Shown piece by piece: positions 43,620 through 56,008 of a stretch of 64,000 nt of DNA (positions are counted from its first letter, which is position 1; each line of letters starts with the position of its first letter). Under the pieces are notes generated by a model. It saw only the letters and a program-made list of their open reading frames with translations. It ran no database searches and was not told the DNA's origin. Origin of the DNA: Clostridium sp. chh4-2 (lineage in GTDB: Bacteria > Bacillota > Clostridia > Lachnospirales > Lachnospiraceae); NCBI RefSeq assembly GCF_002899675.1, contig NZ_PKUU01000019.1, positions 1 to 64,000 of the forward strand, in the 5' to 3' direction. The position numbers and the translations under genes are program-made.

Positions 43620-44888
43620 ATGATTAAATTGCTGATCATAGCTGATGATTTTACCGGCGCGCTGGATACCGGAGTGAAACTGGCAGAAAAAGGGGCTGTT
43701 ACGAATGTTGTAACTGGAGATAAACAGGATTTTGACTATATGGGGAAATGCAAAGAAGAGGTTTTGGTTGTCAATGCAGAAAGCAGGCATATGACTGCAG
43801 CAGAGGCATACAAGGCCGTTTATGAGATCGTTCGGAAAGCAAAAGCGGCGGGGGTGGAATGTATCATCAAAAAAACGGATTCCGGCCTGAGGGGAAATAT
43901 CGGAAGCGAGCTGGCGGCTGCGTTGGACGCATCGGGCGAACAGGCGCTTCATTTTATCCCGGCTTTCCCTAAGATGCATCGGATCACAAAAAAAGGAATT
44001 CATTACATAGATGGCGTTCCGGTTCATGAAAGCGTATTTGGGAAGGACCCATTTGAGCCTGTAATCACTTCGGATGTGACTGGGATTATCGGGATGCAGA
44101 GCGGTGTTCCGGTGCTTTTGTCCGATGCACATCATGAACTTTTGTCACCTGCGGTTCCATCCATCATACTGTATGATGCGGAGCAGGACGAGGAACTGGA
44201 AGCGATTGGCAGAAAATTGACGGAAAATGGAAAACTGCATGTGGCGGCAGGCTGCGCGGGGCTGGCCTCGGCTCTTCCGTCCCTTCTAAAACTCGGAGGC
44301 AAGGAGCCGGTGATGCCATGTCTGAATGAAAACTTTCTGGTAATGTGCGGGAGCGTGAACCCGGTGACACAAAAACAGCTGGATTATGCACAAACATGCG
44401 GATTTACCAGAATCCGCATGACGCCGGAACAAAAGTTGAAGGAAGGATATCTGAAGACGCCGGAAGGAGAAGCGGCAATCGAAAATTGGATGAAGATATT
44501 GAAAGATACCGGACGCTGCATCATCGATACCAATGATTTGGCCGACGGCGGAGAAACTTCATCATATGCCCAAATGAAGAATATGAGCAGTGAGATGATG
44601 AGAAAAGAGATCGCCTCCAATCTGGGCTATGTTCTGAAACGCTTTATGGAGAAGGGCGTGGAATGCACGGTGATGATTACCGGAGGCGATTCGCTGATGG
44701 GATTCATGAAACAGATTGAGGTTAACGAAATCACTCCGGTCTGCGAACTGGCTCCCGGAATCGTCCTGTCCTCCTATAAAATGGATGGAGAATTTCACAA
44801 CATCATCACAAAATCCGGTGGTTTTGGCAATGAGACATTACTGGCTGACCTGGCGGATCAGATTGCTCGGAAGAAAGCTAAAAACTGA
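43620..44888 (+). CDS. dtnK: Four-carbon acid sugar kinase (DUF1537 family)
   Basis: A 422-residue kinase of the OtnK/DtnK family. The N-terminal domain opens with LLIIADDFTGALDTGVKLAEKG, the family hallmark, and includes KKTDSGLRGNIGSEL; the C-terminal nucleotide-binding domain has VMITGGDSLMGFM and KSGGFGNE. Characterised members phosphorylate D-threonate, D-erythronate or their 2-oxo relatives at C4. The PdxA2-type dehydrogenase follows 29 bp later, which is the published gene pair for D-threonate or D-erythronate breakdown. The exact epimer cannot be read. AAGGGGG precedes ATG 43620. Confidence 0.88.
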   Translation: MIKLLIIADDFTGALDTGVKLAEKGAVTNVVTGDKQDFDYMGKCKEEVLVVNAESRHMTAAEAYKAVYEIVRKAKAAGVECIIKKTDSGLRGNIGSELAAALDASGEQALHFIPAFPKMHRITKKGIHYIDGVPVHESVFGKDPFEPVITSDVTGIIGMQSGVPVLLSDAHHELLSPAVPSIILYDAEQDEELEAIGRKLTENGKLHVAAGCAGLASALPSLLKLGGKEPVMPCLNENFLVMCGSVNPVTQKQLDYAQTCGFTRIRMTPEQKLKEGYLKTPEGEAAIENWMKILKDTGRCIIDTNDLADGGETSSYAQMKNMSSEMMRKEIASNLGYVLKRFMEKGVECTVMITGGDSLMGFMKQIEVNEITPVCELAPGIVLSSYKMDGEFHNIITKSGGFGNETLLADLADQIARKKAKN

Positions 44889-44917
44889 AAGAAAAGAATA
44901 AAAAGCGAGGTATAAGA

Positions 44918-45982
44918 ATGATGGAATTTACGGATGAAAGACCAGTAATTGGAATCACCATGGGAGATCCGGCCGGGATTGGGCCGGAGATTACGGTAAA
45001 AGCCCTGGCCGATCCCGGGATATATAAAATGTGCAGGCCGCTGGTGATCGGGGATGCGGCGGTGATGGAGCAGGCGGCGGCCATTGTACAAAAAAAGGAG
45101 ATCAGAATCCATCCGGTCCAGGAGCTGTCGGAAGCGTGTTATGAGTACGGCGCAATCGATGTATACGACAAAAACCTGGCCGATTTAAAGGGACTGGAAC
45201 TTGGTAAGGTTTCGGCAGCGGCCGGTGAGGCCGCGTTTCAATATGTGAAAGAAGTGATCCGCCTGGCGATGGAAGGCAAAGTGGATGCCACGGTGACCAA
45301 TGCCCTGAACAAAGAGGCCATCAACTTGGCAGGCCATCACTTCTCAGGCCATACGGAAATCTATGCGGATTTTACGGGAACGAAAAAATACACCATGATG
45401 CTGGCTCATGAAAATCTCCGCGTGGTTCACGTATCCACCCATGTTTCCCTCAGAGAAGCCTGTGACCGCGTGAAAAAAGACCGGGTGCTGGAGGTTATCA
45501 GAATTGCGGATCAGGCGGTGAGAAATCTTGGAATTGAAAATCCCAGAATAGGGGTGGCCGGGCTGAATCCCCACAGCGGAGAAAACGGAATGTTTGGAAG
45601 GGAAGAGATTGAAGAGATCATTCCCGCAATCGAAGCGGCAAAGGAAGAGGGCATCTGCGCAGAAGGGCCGGTTCCGCCGGATACCGTATTTTCAAAGGCC
45701 AGAGGCGGCTGGTATGATATTGTAGTTGCAATGTACCACGATCAGGGCCACATTCCGCTGAAACTGGTAGGATTTGTATATGACCAGCAGCAGGGAAAAT
45801 GGGAAGCTGTTGCAGGGGTCAACATCACACTGGGACTGCCGATCATACGGACTTCCGTGGACCATGGAACCGCATTTGACCAGGCGGGGCTCGGAACGGC
45901 CAATGAGCTGAGCCTGGTAAATGCCATTGATTACGCGGTAAAACTGGCCGCGTCAAAAAAGGCGGACCGGATTCCGGACTAA
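44918..45982 (+). CDS. pdxA2: PdxA2-type 4-phospho-four-carbon-acid dehydrogenase
   Basis: A 354-residue enzyme of the PdxA family (NAD-dependent 3-dehydrogenase/decarboxylase acting on 4-phosphorylated hydroxy acids). Family segments are visible: TMGDPAGIGPEI, HHFSGHTEIYADFTG with a metal His, MYHDQGHIPLKL with a second His and TSVDHGTAFD with a third. The pairing with the DUF1537 kinase argues against a vitamin B6 role and for oxidative decarboxylation of 4-phospho-D-threonate or -erythronate to dihydroxyacetone phosphate. No other B6 genes are nearby. A terminator follows at once. Confidence 0.9.
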   Translation: MMEFTDERPVIGITMGDPAGIGPEITVKALADPGIYKMCRPLVIGDAAVMEQAAAIVQKKEIRIHPVQELSEACYEYGAIDVYDKNLADLKGLELGKVSAAAGEAAFQYVKEVIRLAMEGKVDATVTNALNKEAINLAGHHFSGHTEIYADFTGTKKYTMMLAHENLRVVHVSTHVSLREACDRVKKDRVLEVIRIADQAVRNLGIENPRIGVAGLNPHSGENGMFGREEIEEIIPAIEAAKEEGICAEGPVPPDTVFSKARGGWYDIVVAMYHDQGHIPLKLVGFVYDQQQGKWEAVAGVNITLGLPIIRTSVDHGTAFDQAGLGTANELSLVNAIDYAVKLAASKKADRIPD

Positions 45983-45993
45983 CCAGGATGAAT

Positions 45994-46041
45994 AAAAAAG
46001 GAAATTTAACGGAAAATAATCCCGTCAGGTTTCCTTTTTTT
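45994..46041 (+). terminator. Terminator of the sugar-acid operon
   Basis: AAAAAAGGAAA (45994-46004) pairs with TTTCCTTTTTT (46030-46040), with an inner AACGG/CCGT contact and a T-run at the end. Confidence 0.85.
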
Positions 46042-46156
46042 ATTCCATAATTTCCATACAACGGTAAGTTCGTTATAAATTTATCATAAAAATAATATAC
46101 AAAGAAATCGTAATTGTACACCTTTCCTAAAAGAATATGGAAATTATCATGAATAA

Positions 46157-46185
46157 TGGACAAAATGAAAAACATTGGTTATAAT
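46157..46185 (+). promoter_or_regulatory. Promoter of the ATP synthase operon
   Basis: TGGACA (46157-46162) and TATAAT (46180-46185) have a 17-nt spacer. The first gene starts at 46228, so the leader is about 35 nt. This placement also rules out the in-frame ATG at 46156 as the start. Confidence 0.75.
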
Positions 46186-46227
46186 AAGACGTATATGCGC
46201 GGAAGTATAGAAAGAGGAGGAGTCCGG

Positions 46228-46584
46228 ATGTATAAAAAAAGTGTGTTCCGAAGCCTGGCTATGGTAACCCAGTTGGGGCTCAGCGTGCTTACTCCTATCT
46301 TTTTGTGTACTTTGGCGGGTTACTATATTGATTCCTGGTTTGGCACCAAGTCCATGGTTTTTTTGATTATCATTGGAGCCATGGCAGGCGGCAGATGCGC
46401 TTATGTACTTGCGGTTAAAACTCTGGAGGCGGAGAAGCGGGATGACGAAAGGGAACGTCAGAACCGGCCTGAAAGAACAAACCGTGTGGAAGTAAGTAAG
46501 CCTAAGCAGCCAAGCCGTGTCAGAAAGGAAGCACAGATGGCGGAAAAGACGGACAGGGAGGAAGAAGATGAGCAGGGAAACTAA
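46228..46584 (+). CDS. AtpZ/AtpI-like ATP synthase accessory protein
   Basis: A 118-residue small membrane protein with two helices (about 12-35, LGLSVLTPIFLCTLAGYYI, and 42-60) followed by a highly charged tail. Size, position and the first-helix pattern fit the F0F1 accessory family (PF09527, AtpZ-type) found at the head of Firmicute atp operons, where it helps c-ring assembly or Mg uptake. The start is ATG 46228 behind GAGGAGG. Its end overlaps the next gene by 17 bp. Confidence 0.8.
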   Translation: MYKKSVFRSLAMVTQLGLSVLTPIFLCTLAGYYIDSWFGTKSMVFLIIIGAMAGGRCAYVLAVKTLEAEKRDDERERQNRPERTNRVEVSKPKQPSRVRKEAQMAEKTDREEEDEQGN

Positions 46585-46966
46585 AAATCTGATTCTGGAG
46601 ATGTCGGTTGGAGTTGTGATTTATGAGGTGATATTGGGAATTGGGGCGGCAGTGATTGGTCCTGGATTGGGCGCACCGTTATTTACGGTGATTCTGGGAT
46701 TGTTCTGCGGCTTAATTATTGATATCGCCATGCTGATTCACATGGCCGTCATCACAGAACGTGTTTTGGATACGGGAGACGAAAGTTATGCAAACAAGAC
46801 TACGGTTGTGCACTCCATGCTGAGAAAGCTGGTAATTGTAGTCTTAATCTTTGTTTTTTGGCGGATTCCCCAGATCAATATAGTGGCATTCATCATCGGG
46901 GCTTTGGGCCTCAAAGCTGGAGCCTATCTTCAGCCGTTCATTCATAAAGCCTTTGATAAGCATTGA
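46568..46966 (+). CDS. atpI: ATP synthase subunit I
   Basis: A 132-residue membrane protein with four predicted helices (VGVVIYEVILGIGAAVI, LFTVILGLFCGLIIDIAML, a helix near 90 and one near 110). It matches the ATP_synt_I pattern and lies just before subunit a. ATG 46568 has GGGAGGAAG upstream and overlaps the previous gene, which suggests translational coupling. It is thought to help assemble the c ring and is not part of the final motor. Confidence 0.82.
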   Translation: MSRETKNLILEMSVGVVIYEVILGIGAAVIGPGLGAPLFTVILGLFCGLIIDIAMLIHMAVITERVLDTGDESYANKTTVVHSMLRKLVIVVLIFVFWRIPQINIVAFIIGALGLKAGAYLQPFIHKAFDKH

Positions 46967-46996
46967 GGGCACAACTAAAAGAAAGGAGGACGGTGT

Positions 46997-47698
46997 ATGG
47001 GAATGATGATCTCCAATGAAGCAGATTTCATGATTCATGGAGTAGTCCAGTATGAATTATTTGGACAGGAATTGTGGCTGTCTACGACAACCGTTGGGTT
47101 GACAATAATTACTATCACATTGCTGGTATTTGCATTATTTGCAAGACGGACGATGAAAAACGCCACCGACGTCCCGGGCACATTCCAAAATATGTTGGAA
47201 TATGCATTAGAGATGCTGGAAGGCATGACAAAAGGAATTCTGGGAACAAACGCAAAACGGTTTATGAATTATATAGGTACCATTTTCTTGTTCATACTGT
47301 TTTGCAACCTGAGCGGATTGTTTGGGCTGCGGGCGCCGACGGGAGATTTTGCCGTAACATTTCTGTTAGGTATGTTTACATTCTTCATTGTAAACTACCA
47401 GGGTATTAAGAACAGAAAATTCAGGCATTTCACCAGCTTATTTGAGCCGATACCGATTTTATTCCCGATCAACCTGATCGGTGAATTTGCAAACCCGATA
47501 TCTATATCACTTCGTTTGTTTGCAAACCTGTTGTCAGGTATTATCATTATGGGATTATGGTACGGCATGATGCCGATTTTTGTTAAGATCGGTATTCCGG
47601 CAGCACTTCATGTATACTGTGATTTATTCTCAGGATGTATTCAGACATACGTATTCTGTATGCTGACTATGGTTTATGTCAATGATAAGATGGAATAA
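46997..47698 (+). CDS. atpB: ATP synthase subunit a
   Basis: A 233-residue membrane subunit that forms the ion half-channels against the c ring. The essential Arg is visible in NPISISLRLFANLLSG. Other helices are at about 28-48, 82-102, 118-135 and 195-220. It is followed by atpE. Together with the c subunit it should set ion choice, which is probably sodium here. AAAGGAGG lies seven to eight bases before ATG 46997. Confidence 0.95.
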   Translation: MGMMISNEADFMIHGVVQYELFGQELWLSTTTVGLTIITITLLVFALFARRTMKNATDVPGTFQNMLEYALEMLEGMTKGILGTNAKRFMNYIGTIFLFILFCNLSGLFGLRAPTGDFAVTFLLGMFTFFIVNYQGIKNRKFRHFTSLFEPIPILFPINLIGEFANPISISLRLFANLLSGIIIMGLWYGMMPIFVKIGIPAALHVYCDLFSGCIQTYVFCMLTMVYVNDKME

Positions 47699-47730
47699 AG
47701 AACATCTTACAAGGAAAACAACTTATTTAA

Positions 47731-48018
<288 letters not shown>

Positions 48019-48055
48019 TCAGACAATAATATAACCAGCAAAAGGAGGCGAGACC

Positions 48056-48571
48056 TTGGATAGATTAATAGGATTTGATCCGCAGTTGTTGGCCGATGCG
48101 GTCATCACAGGAATAAATATCTTTATCCTGTTTTTTGCGTTGTCCTATTTACTGTTTAATCCGGTACGTGATGTGCTGGAAAAACGTAGACAGAAGATTG
48201 CCGGCGAGCTGGCAGACGCTGCTACGGATAAGAAAACAGCAGCTGAGATGAAGGCTGAGTATGAGGCGAAGTTAAAAGACATCAATAAAGAAGCAGAGGC
48301 AATCCTGGAAGAAGCGCGGAAGAAAGCGAAGAAACGGGAAGCTGAGATCATTGATGAAGCCAAGGGTGAAGCTGTCAGAATCATTGAACGGGCAAACCGC
48401 GAGATCGAGATGGAGAAGAAGAAAGCAGTAGACGATATGAAACAGGAAGTAATTGACCTTGCTTCCCTGATTGCAGGCAAAGTGGTTGCCGCATCCATTG
48501 ACACTACTGTTCAGGATGCTTTAGTGGAAGAGACATTAAGGGAGATGGGTGAGACTACATGGCAAAGCTAG
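48056..48571 (+). CDS. atpF: ATP synthase subunit b
   Basis: A 171-residue stator subunit with one N-terminal membrane helix (about 14-36, ITGINIFILFFALSYLLF) and a long charged coiled coil rich in A, E and K. It starts with TTG at 48056; AAAGGAGG lies ahead at the right spacing and no ATG fits. The 3' end overlaps atpH by 13 bp, so the two are translationally coupled. Confidence 0.94.
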   Translation: MDRLIGFDPQLLADAVITGINIFILFFALSYLLFNPVRDVLEKRRQKIAGELADAATDKKTAAEMKAEYEAKLKDINKEAEAILEEARKKAKKREAEIIDEAKGEAVRIIERANREIEMEKKKAVDDMKQEVIDLASLIAGKVVAASIDTTVQDALVEETLREMGETTWQS

Positions 48572-49107
48572 TATCAAAAGTATACGGCGATGCATTGTTT
48601 GAAGCAGCCATGGAAAAGCAGATGATAGATACTGTTTATGAAGAAGTGTCTGCTCTGCAGGTCATTTTTCAGGAAAATCCGGATCTTGTACGGACTTTGA
48701 ATCATCCTAAGATTGTCAAGGAAGAGAAGATATCCATCCTGGAGAATATATTTTCCGGTAAAGTATCAAATGAACTCATGGGCTTCTTAACAATCATTGT
48801 TGAAAAAGGAAGACAGAATGACATTCCTGCTATTTTCCAGTATTTTATTGGCAGAGTGAAGGAATATAAAAAGATCGGCACCGCTTACATTACCAGTGCC
48901 GTGGAGCTGAAGGAAAGCCAGAAAGCTCAGATTAAAGAAAAACTGCTGGCCACAACCGTTTATACGGAGTTTGAGATGATCTATTCCGTAGACCCGTCCC
49001 TGCTTGGCGGACTTGTTATCCGCATCGGCGACAGAGTGGTTGACAGCAGTATTAAAACCCAGCTTTACGAGCTGAAGAGAGATTTGTCAAAACTTCAGCT
49101 TGCCTAA
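48559..49107 (+). CDS. atpH: ATP synthase subunit delta
   Basis: A 182-residue stator subunit linking b to the top of the alpha3beta3 head. The N-terminal helical domain (VSKVYGDALFEAAME) and the C-terminal SVDPSLLGGLVIRIGDRVVDSSI motif are standard. It overlaps atpF and is followed by atpA after 30 bp. Confidence 0.94.
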   Translation: MAKLVSKVYGDALFEAAMEKQMIDTVYEEVSALQVIFQENPDLVRTLNHPKIVKEEKISILENIFSGKVSNELMGFLTIIVEKGRQNDIPAIFQYFIGRVKEYKKIGTAYITSAVELKESQKAQIKEKLLATTVYTEFEMIYSVDPSLLGGLVIRIGDRVVDSSIKTQLYELKRDLSKLQLA

Positions 49108-50640
<1,533 letters not shown>

Positions 50641-50665
50641 AACCTAGACAAGGCAGGTGACAATC

Positions 50666-51523
50666 ATGGCATCCATGAGAGATATAAAACGTAGACGGGC
50701 AAGTATTCAGAGCACGGAACAGATTACGAAAGCGATGAAACTGGTATCTACGGTTAAACTGCAAAAGTCCAGGACAAAAGCTGAAGGTTCCAAACCATAT
50801 TTTGATTTGATGTATCAGACCATCAGCACCATGTTGTCCAAATCAGGCAACATTGAGCACAAATATCTAAAGGCAGGAAATTCACCGAAAAAAGCGGTTA
50901 TTGCCATCACCTCCAACAGAGGTCTGGCAGGAGGCTATAACAACAATATCGTTAAGCTGATAACCTCAAGCGAGGAGCTTCCTGCTGAAAATACTCTCGT
51001 TTACGCCATCGGGCGTAAGGGAAGAGACGGTCTGTCACGCAAAGGATATGGAATAAAAGCCGACTATTCAGATGTAATCAATGAACCGATCTACCGCGAC
51101 GCGGCGGATATCACATTGGAACTTCTGGATGCGTTCGGACAGAACCAGATCGGCGAGATCTATCTGGCATATACTTCATTTAAGAATACGGTAACTCACA
51201 TTCCGAAACTGGTGAAGCTTCTTCCGATTGAGATGGAAGAAGGGGATGCCCAGAGCGGACCTCAGGCGCTCATGAATTATGAGCCGGACGAGGATGAGGT
51301 ATTGGATTCCATTATTCCAAAGTATATGAGCAGTTTAATCTATGGTGCTCTGCTCGAAGCAGTTGCCAGTGAGAACGGCGCCCGTATGACGGCTATGGAC
51401 TCGGCAACTAATAATGCAGAAGAGATGATAGAAGATTTAGGATTGCAGTACAACCGCGCCCGTCAGGGTTCCATTACTCAGGAACTGACGGAGATCATTG
51501 CCGGCGCCAATGCAATCTCATAA
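50666..51523 (+). CDS. atpG: ATP synthase subunit gamma
   Basis: A 285-residue central shaft. The N-terminal coiled coil (MRDIKRRRASIQSTEQITKAM), the NRGLAGGYN segment and the C-terminal ATNNAEEMIEDLGLQYNRARQ helix match the family. I start it at ATG 50666; the reading frame also opens at GTG 50657, which is the ribosome-site region (CAGGTGAC). Confidence 0.95.
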   Translation: MASMRDIKRRRASIQSTEQITKAMKLVSTVKLQKSRTKAEGSKPYFDLMYQTISTMLSKSGNIEHKYLKAGNSPKKAVIAITSNRGLAGGYNNNIVKLITSSEELPAENTLVYAIGRKGRDGLSRKGYGIKADYSDVINEPIYRDAADITLELLDAFGQNQIGEIYLAYTSFKNTVTHIPKLVKLLPIEMEEGDAQSGPQALMNYEPDEDEVLDSIIPKYMSSLIYGALLEAVASENGARMTAMDSATNNAEEMIEDLGLQYNRARQGSITQELTEIIAGANAIS

Positions 51524-51534
51524 TGGTAAAGTAA

Positions 51535-52950
<1,416 letters not shown>

Positions 52951-52961
52951 GGGGTAAGTAT

Positions 52962-53360
52962 ATGGCTGATATGTTTAAATTGCAGGTTATCACACCTGAT
53001 AAGAAATTTTATGAAGGCGAAGTCAGTATGGTGGAACTGACCACTACTGAGGGACAGATTGGTGTGTACAAGAATCACATTCCGATGACCGCCATCGTGG
53101 CTCCCGGAGTTTTGACCATTCACGAAGAAAATGACGTGAAACGGGCTGCTCTGCATGCCGGATTCATTCAGATCCTTCCGGAGTTGATAACCGTTATGGC
53201 TGAGACTGTGGAATGGCCGGATGAAATTGATATTAACCGTGCGGAAGAAGCACGCGTGAGGGCAGAACGCCGCATTAAGGAAACCAATGGTGAGGTTGAC
53301 GTTATGCGTGCGGAACTGGCTTATAAACGTGCGCTCGTTCGTTTGACGGTAGCCAAATGA
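52962..53360 (+). CDS. atpC: ATP synthase subunit epsilon
   Basis: A 132-residue subunit with an N-terminal beta sandwich (FKLQVITPDKKFYEGE, TEGQIGVYKNHIPM) and a C-terminal two-helix hairpin (EEARVRAERRIKE). It can inhibit hydrolysis by extending up the shaft. It ends the ten-gene operon. A weak CCGGA/TCCGG hairpin near 53406-53418 follows; I see no strong terminator. Confidence 0.94.
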   Translation: MADMFKLQVITPDKKFYEGEVSMVELTTTEGQIGVYKNHIPMTAIVAPGVLTIHEENDVKRAALHAGFIQILPELITVMAETVEWPDEIDINRAEEARVRAERRIKETNGEVDVMRAELAYKRALVRLTVAK

Positions 53361-53536
53361 AGAGAAAAGTAAGTTAAACAAATATCCATGGATTTTGCCC
53401 GTTTGCCGGAGCTTCCGGTAAGATGGGCGGAGTTTGTGGGTATTTTTGTTTCATTATAAGGAAAAATGCGGTACAATATACAGAGAAATATGCGCGCGCA
53501 AGCCGTGTTTAAAACGCATAGGAATGGAGGAAGAAG

Positions 53537-54670
53537 ATGAAAAAAGAAGTAATCGATTATATTGACCAGCATAAGCAGGAGGCATATGACCTTTTGTTAA
53601 CCATGGCAAGAATCCCGTCCCCATCAAACCACGAGGAGAAACGGGCCGAATTCTGTAAAAAATGGCTGGAAGACCATGGAGCGGATCACGTATACATAGA
53701 TGAGGCTCTGAATGTGATCTACCCGGTGGGCTGCGAAGAGGGCAAGCCGATTGTGGTGTTTATGGCCCATACCGATGTAGTGTTCCCGGATATGGAGGAA
53801 CTTCCTCTGAAAGTGGAGGACGGAAAGATATTGGCTCCTGGAATCGGCGACGATACCGCCAATCTGGCCGCGCTGATGATGACCGCCGAATATGTGGCAA
53901 AGAATCATCTGGTTCCTAAGGATGCCGGAATCTTATTCGTTGCCAATTCCGGAGAAGAAGGGCTTGGAAACTTAAAGGGTTCCAGAAAGATCTGTGAGAC
54001 TTTTGGAAGCAGAATTAAGGAGCTCTATTCATTTGACGGGACTACGGACAATGTTACCAACCGGGCTGTGGGTTCAAAGCGTTACAGAGTGGAGGTTTTA
54101 ACAGAGGGCGGACATTCTTACGGGGCATTCGGCAACCGCAATGCTATCGCTTACCTGGCTTCCATGATCGATGATTTATACTGCATGAAGGTGCCGGACA
54201 AGGGACGGACCACTTATAACGTGGGACAGATTTCCGGCGGTACTTCCATCAATACAATCGCCCAGCAGGCGGAGATGCTCTATGAATTCCGGTCCGACGA
54301 GGCGGAGGATCTGGCATTTATGGAACGCCATTTTAATGCCGTTGTGGAAGCATACCGGGCTAAAGGAGTTGCAGTAAATGTGGAACTTCTGGGTGAGCGC
54401 CCATGTATGGGAGACGTGGACCCTGAGAAGCATGAAAATCTTCTTCAAAAGGCCAGAAAAGTGGTTTTGGAGCACAGCGGCATCGATCCTGAATTCAAAT
54501 CCGGCTCCACAGACTGCAACATTCCATTGTCTTTGGGGATTCCAAGCGTATGCCTGGGAACTTATGAGGGGGGAAAGGCCCATACGAGAGAAGAATGGGT
54601 TTCTGCCGACAGTCTGTATGCAGGATATAAGATCGCTTTTGATCTGATTCTGAGTTATTTTAATGATTAA
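53537..54670 (+). CDS. M20-family metallopeptidase (ArgE/DapE/PepT-like)
   Basis: A 377-residue zinc peptidase or deacylase. Metal-ligand and catalytic segments: FMAHTDVVFP (HxD), GIGDDTANLAAL (bridging Asp), NSGEEGLGNLKG (catalytic Glu pair) and the dimerisation-domain EGGHSYGAFG. It lacks a signal peptide. The exact substrate within M20 is unclear. GGAGGAAG precedes ATG 53537. It is not obviously tied to the ATP synthase operon upstream. Confidence 0.9.
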   Translation: MKKEVIDYIDQHKQEAYDLLLTMARIPSPSNHEEKRAEFCKKWLEDHGADHVYIDEALNVIYPVGCEEGKPIVVFMAHTDVVFPDMEELPLKVEDGKILAPGIGDDTANLAALMMTAEYVAKNHLVPKDAGILFVANSGEEGLGNLKGSRKICETFGSRIKELYSFDGTTDNVTNRAVGSKRYRVEVLTEGGHSYGAFGNRNAIAYLASMIDDLYCMKVPDKGRTTYNVGQISGGTSINTIAQQAEMLYEFRSDEAEDLAFMERHFNAVVEAYRAKGVAVNVELLGERPCMGDVDPEKHENLLQKARKVVLEHSGIDPEFKSGSTDCNIPLSLGIPSVCLGTYEGGKAHTREEWVSADSLYAGYKIAFDLILSYFND

Positions 54671-55171
54671 TGGCAGATGTTGAAAAACGGCGTGTATAGT
54701 TTTATTAATTAAATCGAACTGTTCAGAATAGTTACAATTAAATAATGTTGTATGTCAAACGCACACAGAGGTATAAGTCTTCTTCTGTGTGCGTTCTTGC
54801 GTATTAAATTTAAAGGAAAAAAGATGTTAGAAAGCAAGGAATAAGGAGTTTCACTTTATGGTATAAATGGGAGATTTGCAATATGCGTTAAAACATTAAC
54901 GTTTTTTAGCTGCTAAAATACGCTCTAAATCAGGTGTTTTTGAATTTAGGGGAGTTCTGCGTTTATGGGATCTTTAAAACGCATAAAGAGAATACAAATA
55001 CCAGAAAATACCATTGTCGTATAAATACGTAATATGGCTTTTGAAATGTATTTATAATGATGTGTATGGTAAAATGAAATGGAATTGCTGGCGTGCCGCA
55101 GGGAGTCCGGCACGCATCATGCAAATAAATATTTCGGTAAAAATGCCGGAATTATAGGTGGAGAAATGGGT
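54671..55171. other. 500-bp gene-free region with terminator-like hairpin and regulatory inverted repeats
   Basis: AACGCACACAGA (54758-54769) pairs with TCTGTGTGCGTT (54784-54795), a likely terminator for the peptidase gene though its T-run is poor. Further on, TGCGTTT (54958-54964) and AAACGCA (54977-54983) form an inverted repeat and CGTATAAATACG occurs at 55018-55029. The last is repeated at 56009-56020 behind the regulator gene. I find no gene here. Confidence 0.65.
55018..55029. promoter_or_regulatory. CGTATAAATACG motif, copy 1
   Basis: An inverted-repeat 12-mer (CGTAT, AA, ATACG) upstream of the response regulator, identical to copy 2 at 56009-56020. A possible binding site of that regulator. 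Confidence 0.4.
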
Positions 55172-55987
55172 ATGGAAACAATTATAGTAGATTGTGACAG
55201 GCAGGCTGCAAAACAGCTGGAAGAGGAATGCCGGCAAATGGATGGAATTCATCTGGCCGGAAGCTTTACGGAACCTGCTGAGGCGCTGGAATATGCGCTT
55301 CATTATACGGTGGATTTTGCATTATTAGAAGTGGATTTAGGTTCTATGAATGGAATTGAGCTGGCTCAGAAGTTGAGGGCAGTTAATCCGGAGATGATCA
55401 TAATTTTTGTCACCGGCAGCAGTGAATGGACATTGGAAGCGCTGCGGATCAAGGCGGATTATTTTGTGATTAAACCATATAAAGAAGAGGATATTGTAGA
55501 CGCGTTGAACCGGGCAAAGCTTTTATCTAAAAGGCAGCACAAGCGGATATTTATCCGCACGTTTGGGCGGTTTGACGTTTTTATCGATGGAAAATTGGTG
55601 ATTTTCCCCAATGCTAAGAGCAAAGAACTGCTGGCTCTCTGTGTGGAACATATGGGAGGCGAAGTCGGAATGGACGAAGCCGTGGATAAACTGTGGCCGG
55701 ACCGGGATTATGACAACCGGGTCAAAGCTCTTTATCGAAAAGCGGTGATCGGAATCCGAAGCGTGCTGGAAAAATACGGAATGCAGGATGTATTTTATAA
55801 CCGGAGAGGCGTGTGTTGTGTGATGCCGGATCGGGTGCTTTGTGACTGTTATGAGTATTTGCGTGACCGTTCCAATAAGGAGTTCGTATATGCCAATGAA
55901 TATATGTTTGAGTACAGTTGGGCGGAGGAGACGAATGCCTGGCTGCAGAAGTTGAATAAATTAGATAATTTGGAAATAACAGAATAA
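55172..55987 (+). CDS. Atypical response regulator with receiver and SARP-like winged helix
   Basis: A 271-residue regulator. The receiver (1-115) has the acidic pair in VDCDR, the Thr in FVTGS and the Lys in VIKPY, but the phosphoacceptor position reads LLEVDLGSMNG, Glu where Asp is normal. The C-terminus (about 125-215, TFGRFDVFIDGKLV to RRGVCCV) is a winged helix of the Trans_reg_C/SARP type, with no kinase gene nearby. I choose ATG 55172 because GGTGGAG lies eight bases ahead; ATG 55166 is too close to it. It directly precedes the riboswitch-controlled surface operon and may regulate it. Confidence 0.85.
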   Translation: METIIVDCDRQAAKQLEEECRQMDGIHLAGSFTEPAEALEYALHYTVDFALLEVDLGSMNGIELAQKLRAVNPEMIIIFVTGSSEWTLEALRIKADYFVIKPYKEEDIVDALNRAKLLSKRQHKRIFIRTFGRFDVFIDGKLVIFPNAKSKELLALCVEHMGGEVGMDEAVDKLWPDRDYDNRVKALYRKAVIGIRSVLEKYGMQDVFYNRRGVCCVMPDRVLCDCYEYLRDRSNKEFVYANEYMFEYSWAEETNAWLQKLNKLDNLEITE

Positions 55988-56008
55988 CGTAAAAATATGA
56001 TGAAATAG

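Noticed and set aside
46156-46227. Upstream start for the AtpZ-like gene
   Set aside because: The region holds the operon promoter (TGGACA/TATAAT); the GAGGAGG site points to ATG 46228.
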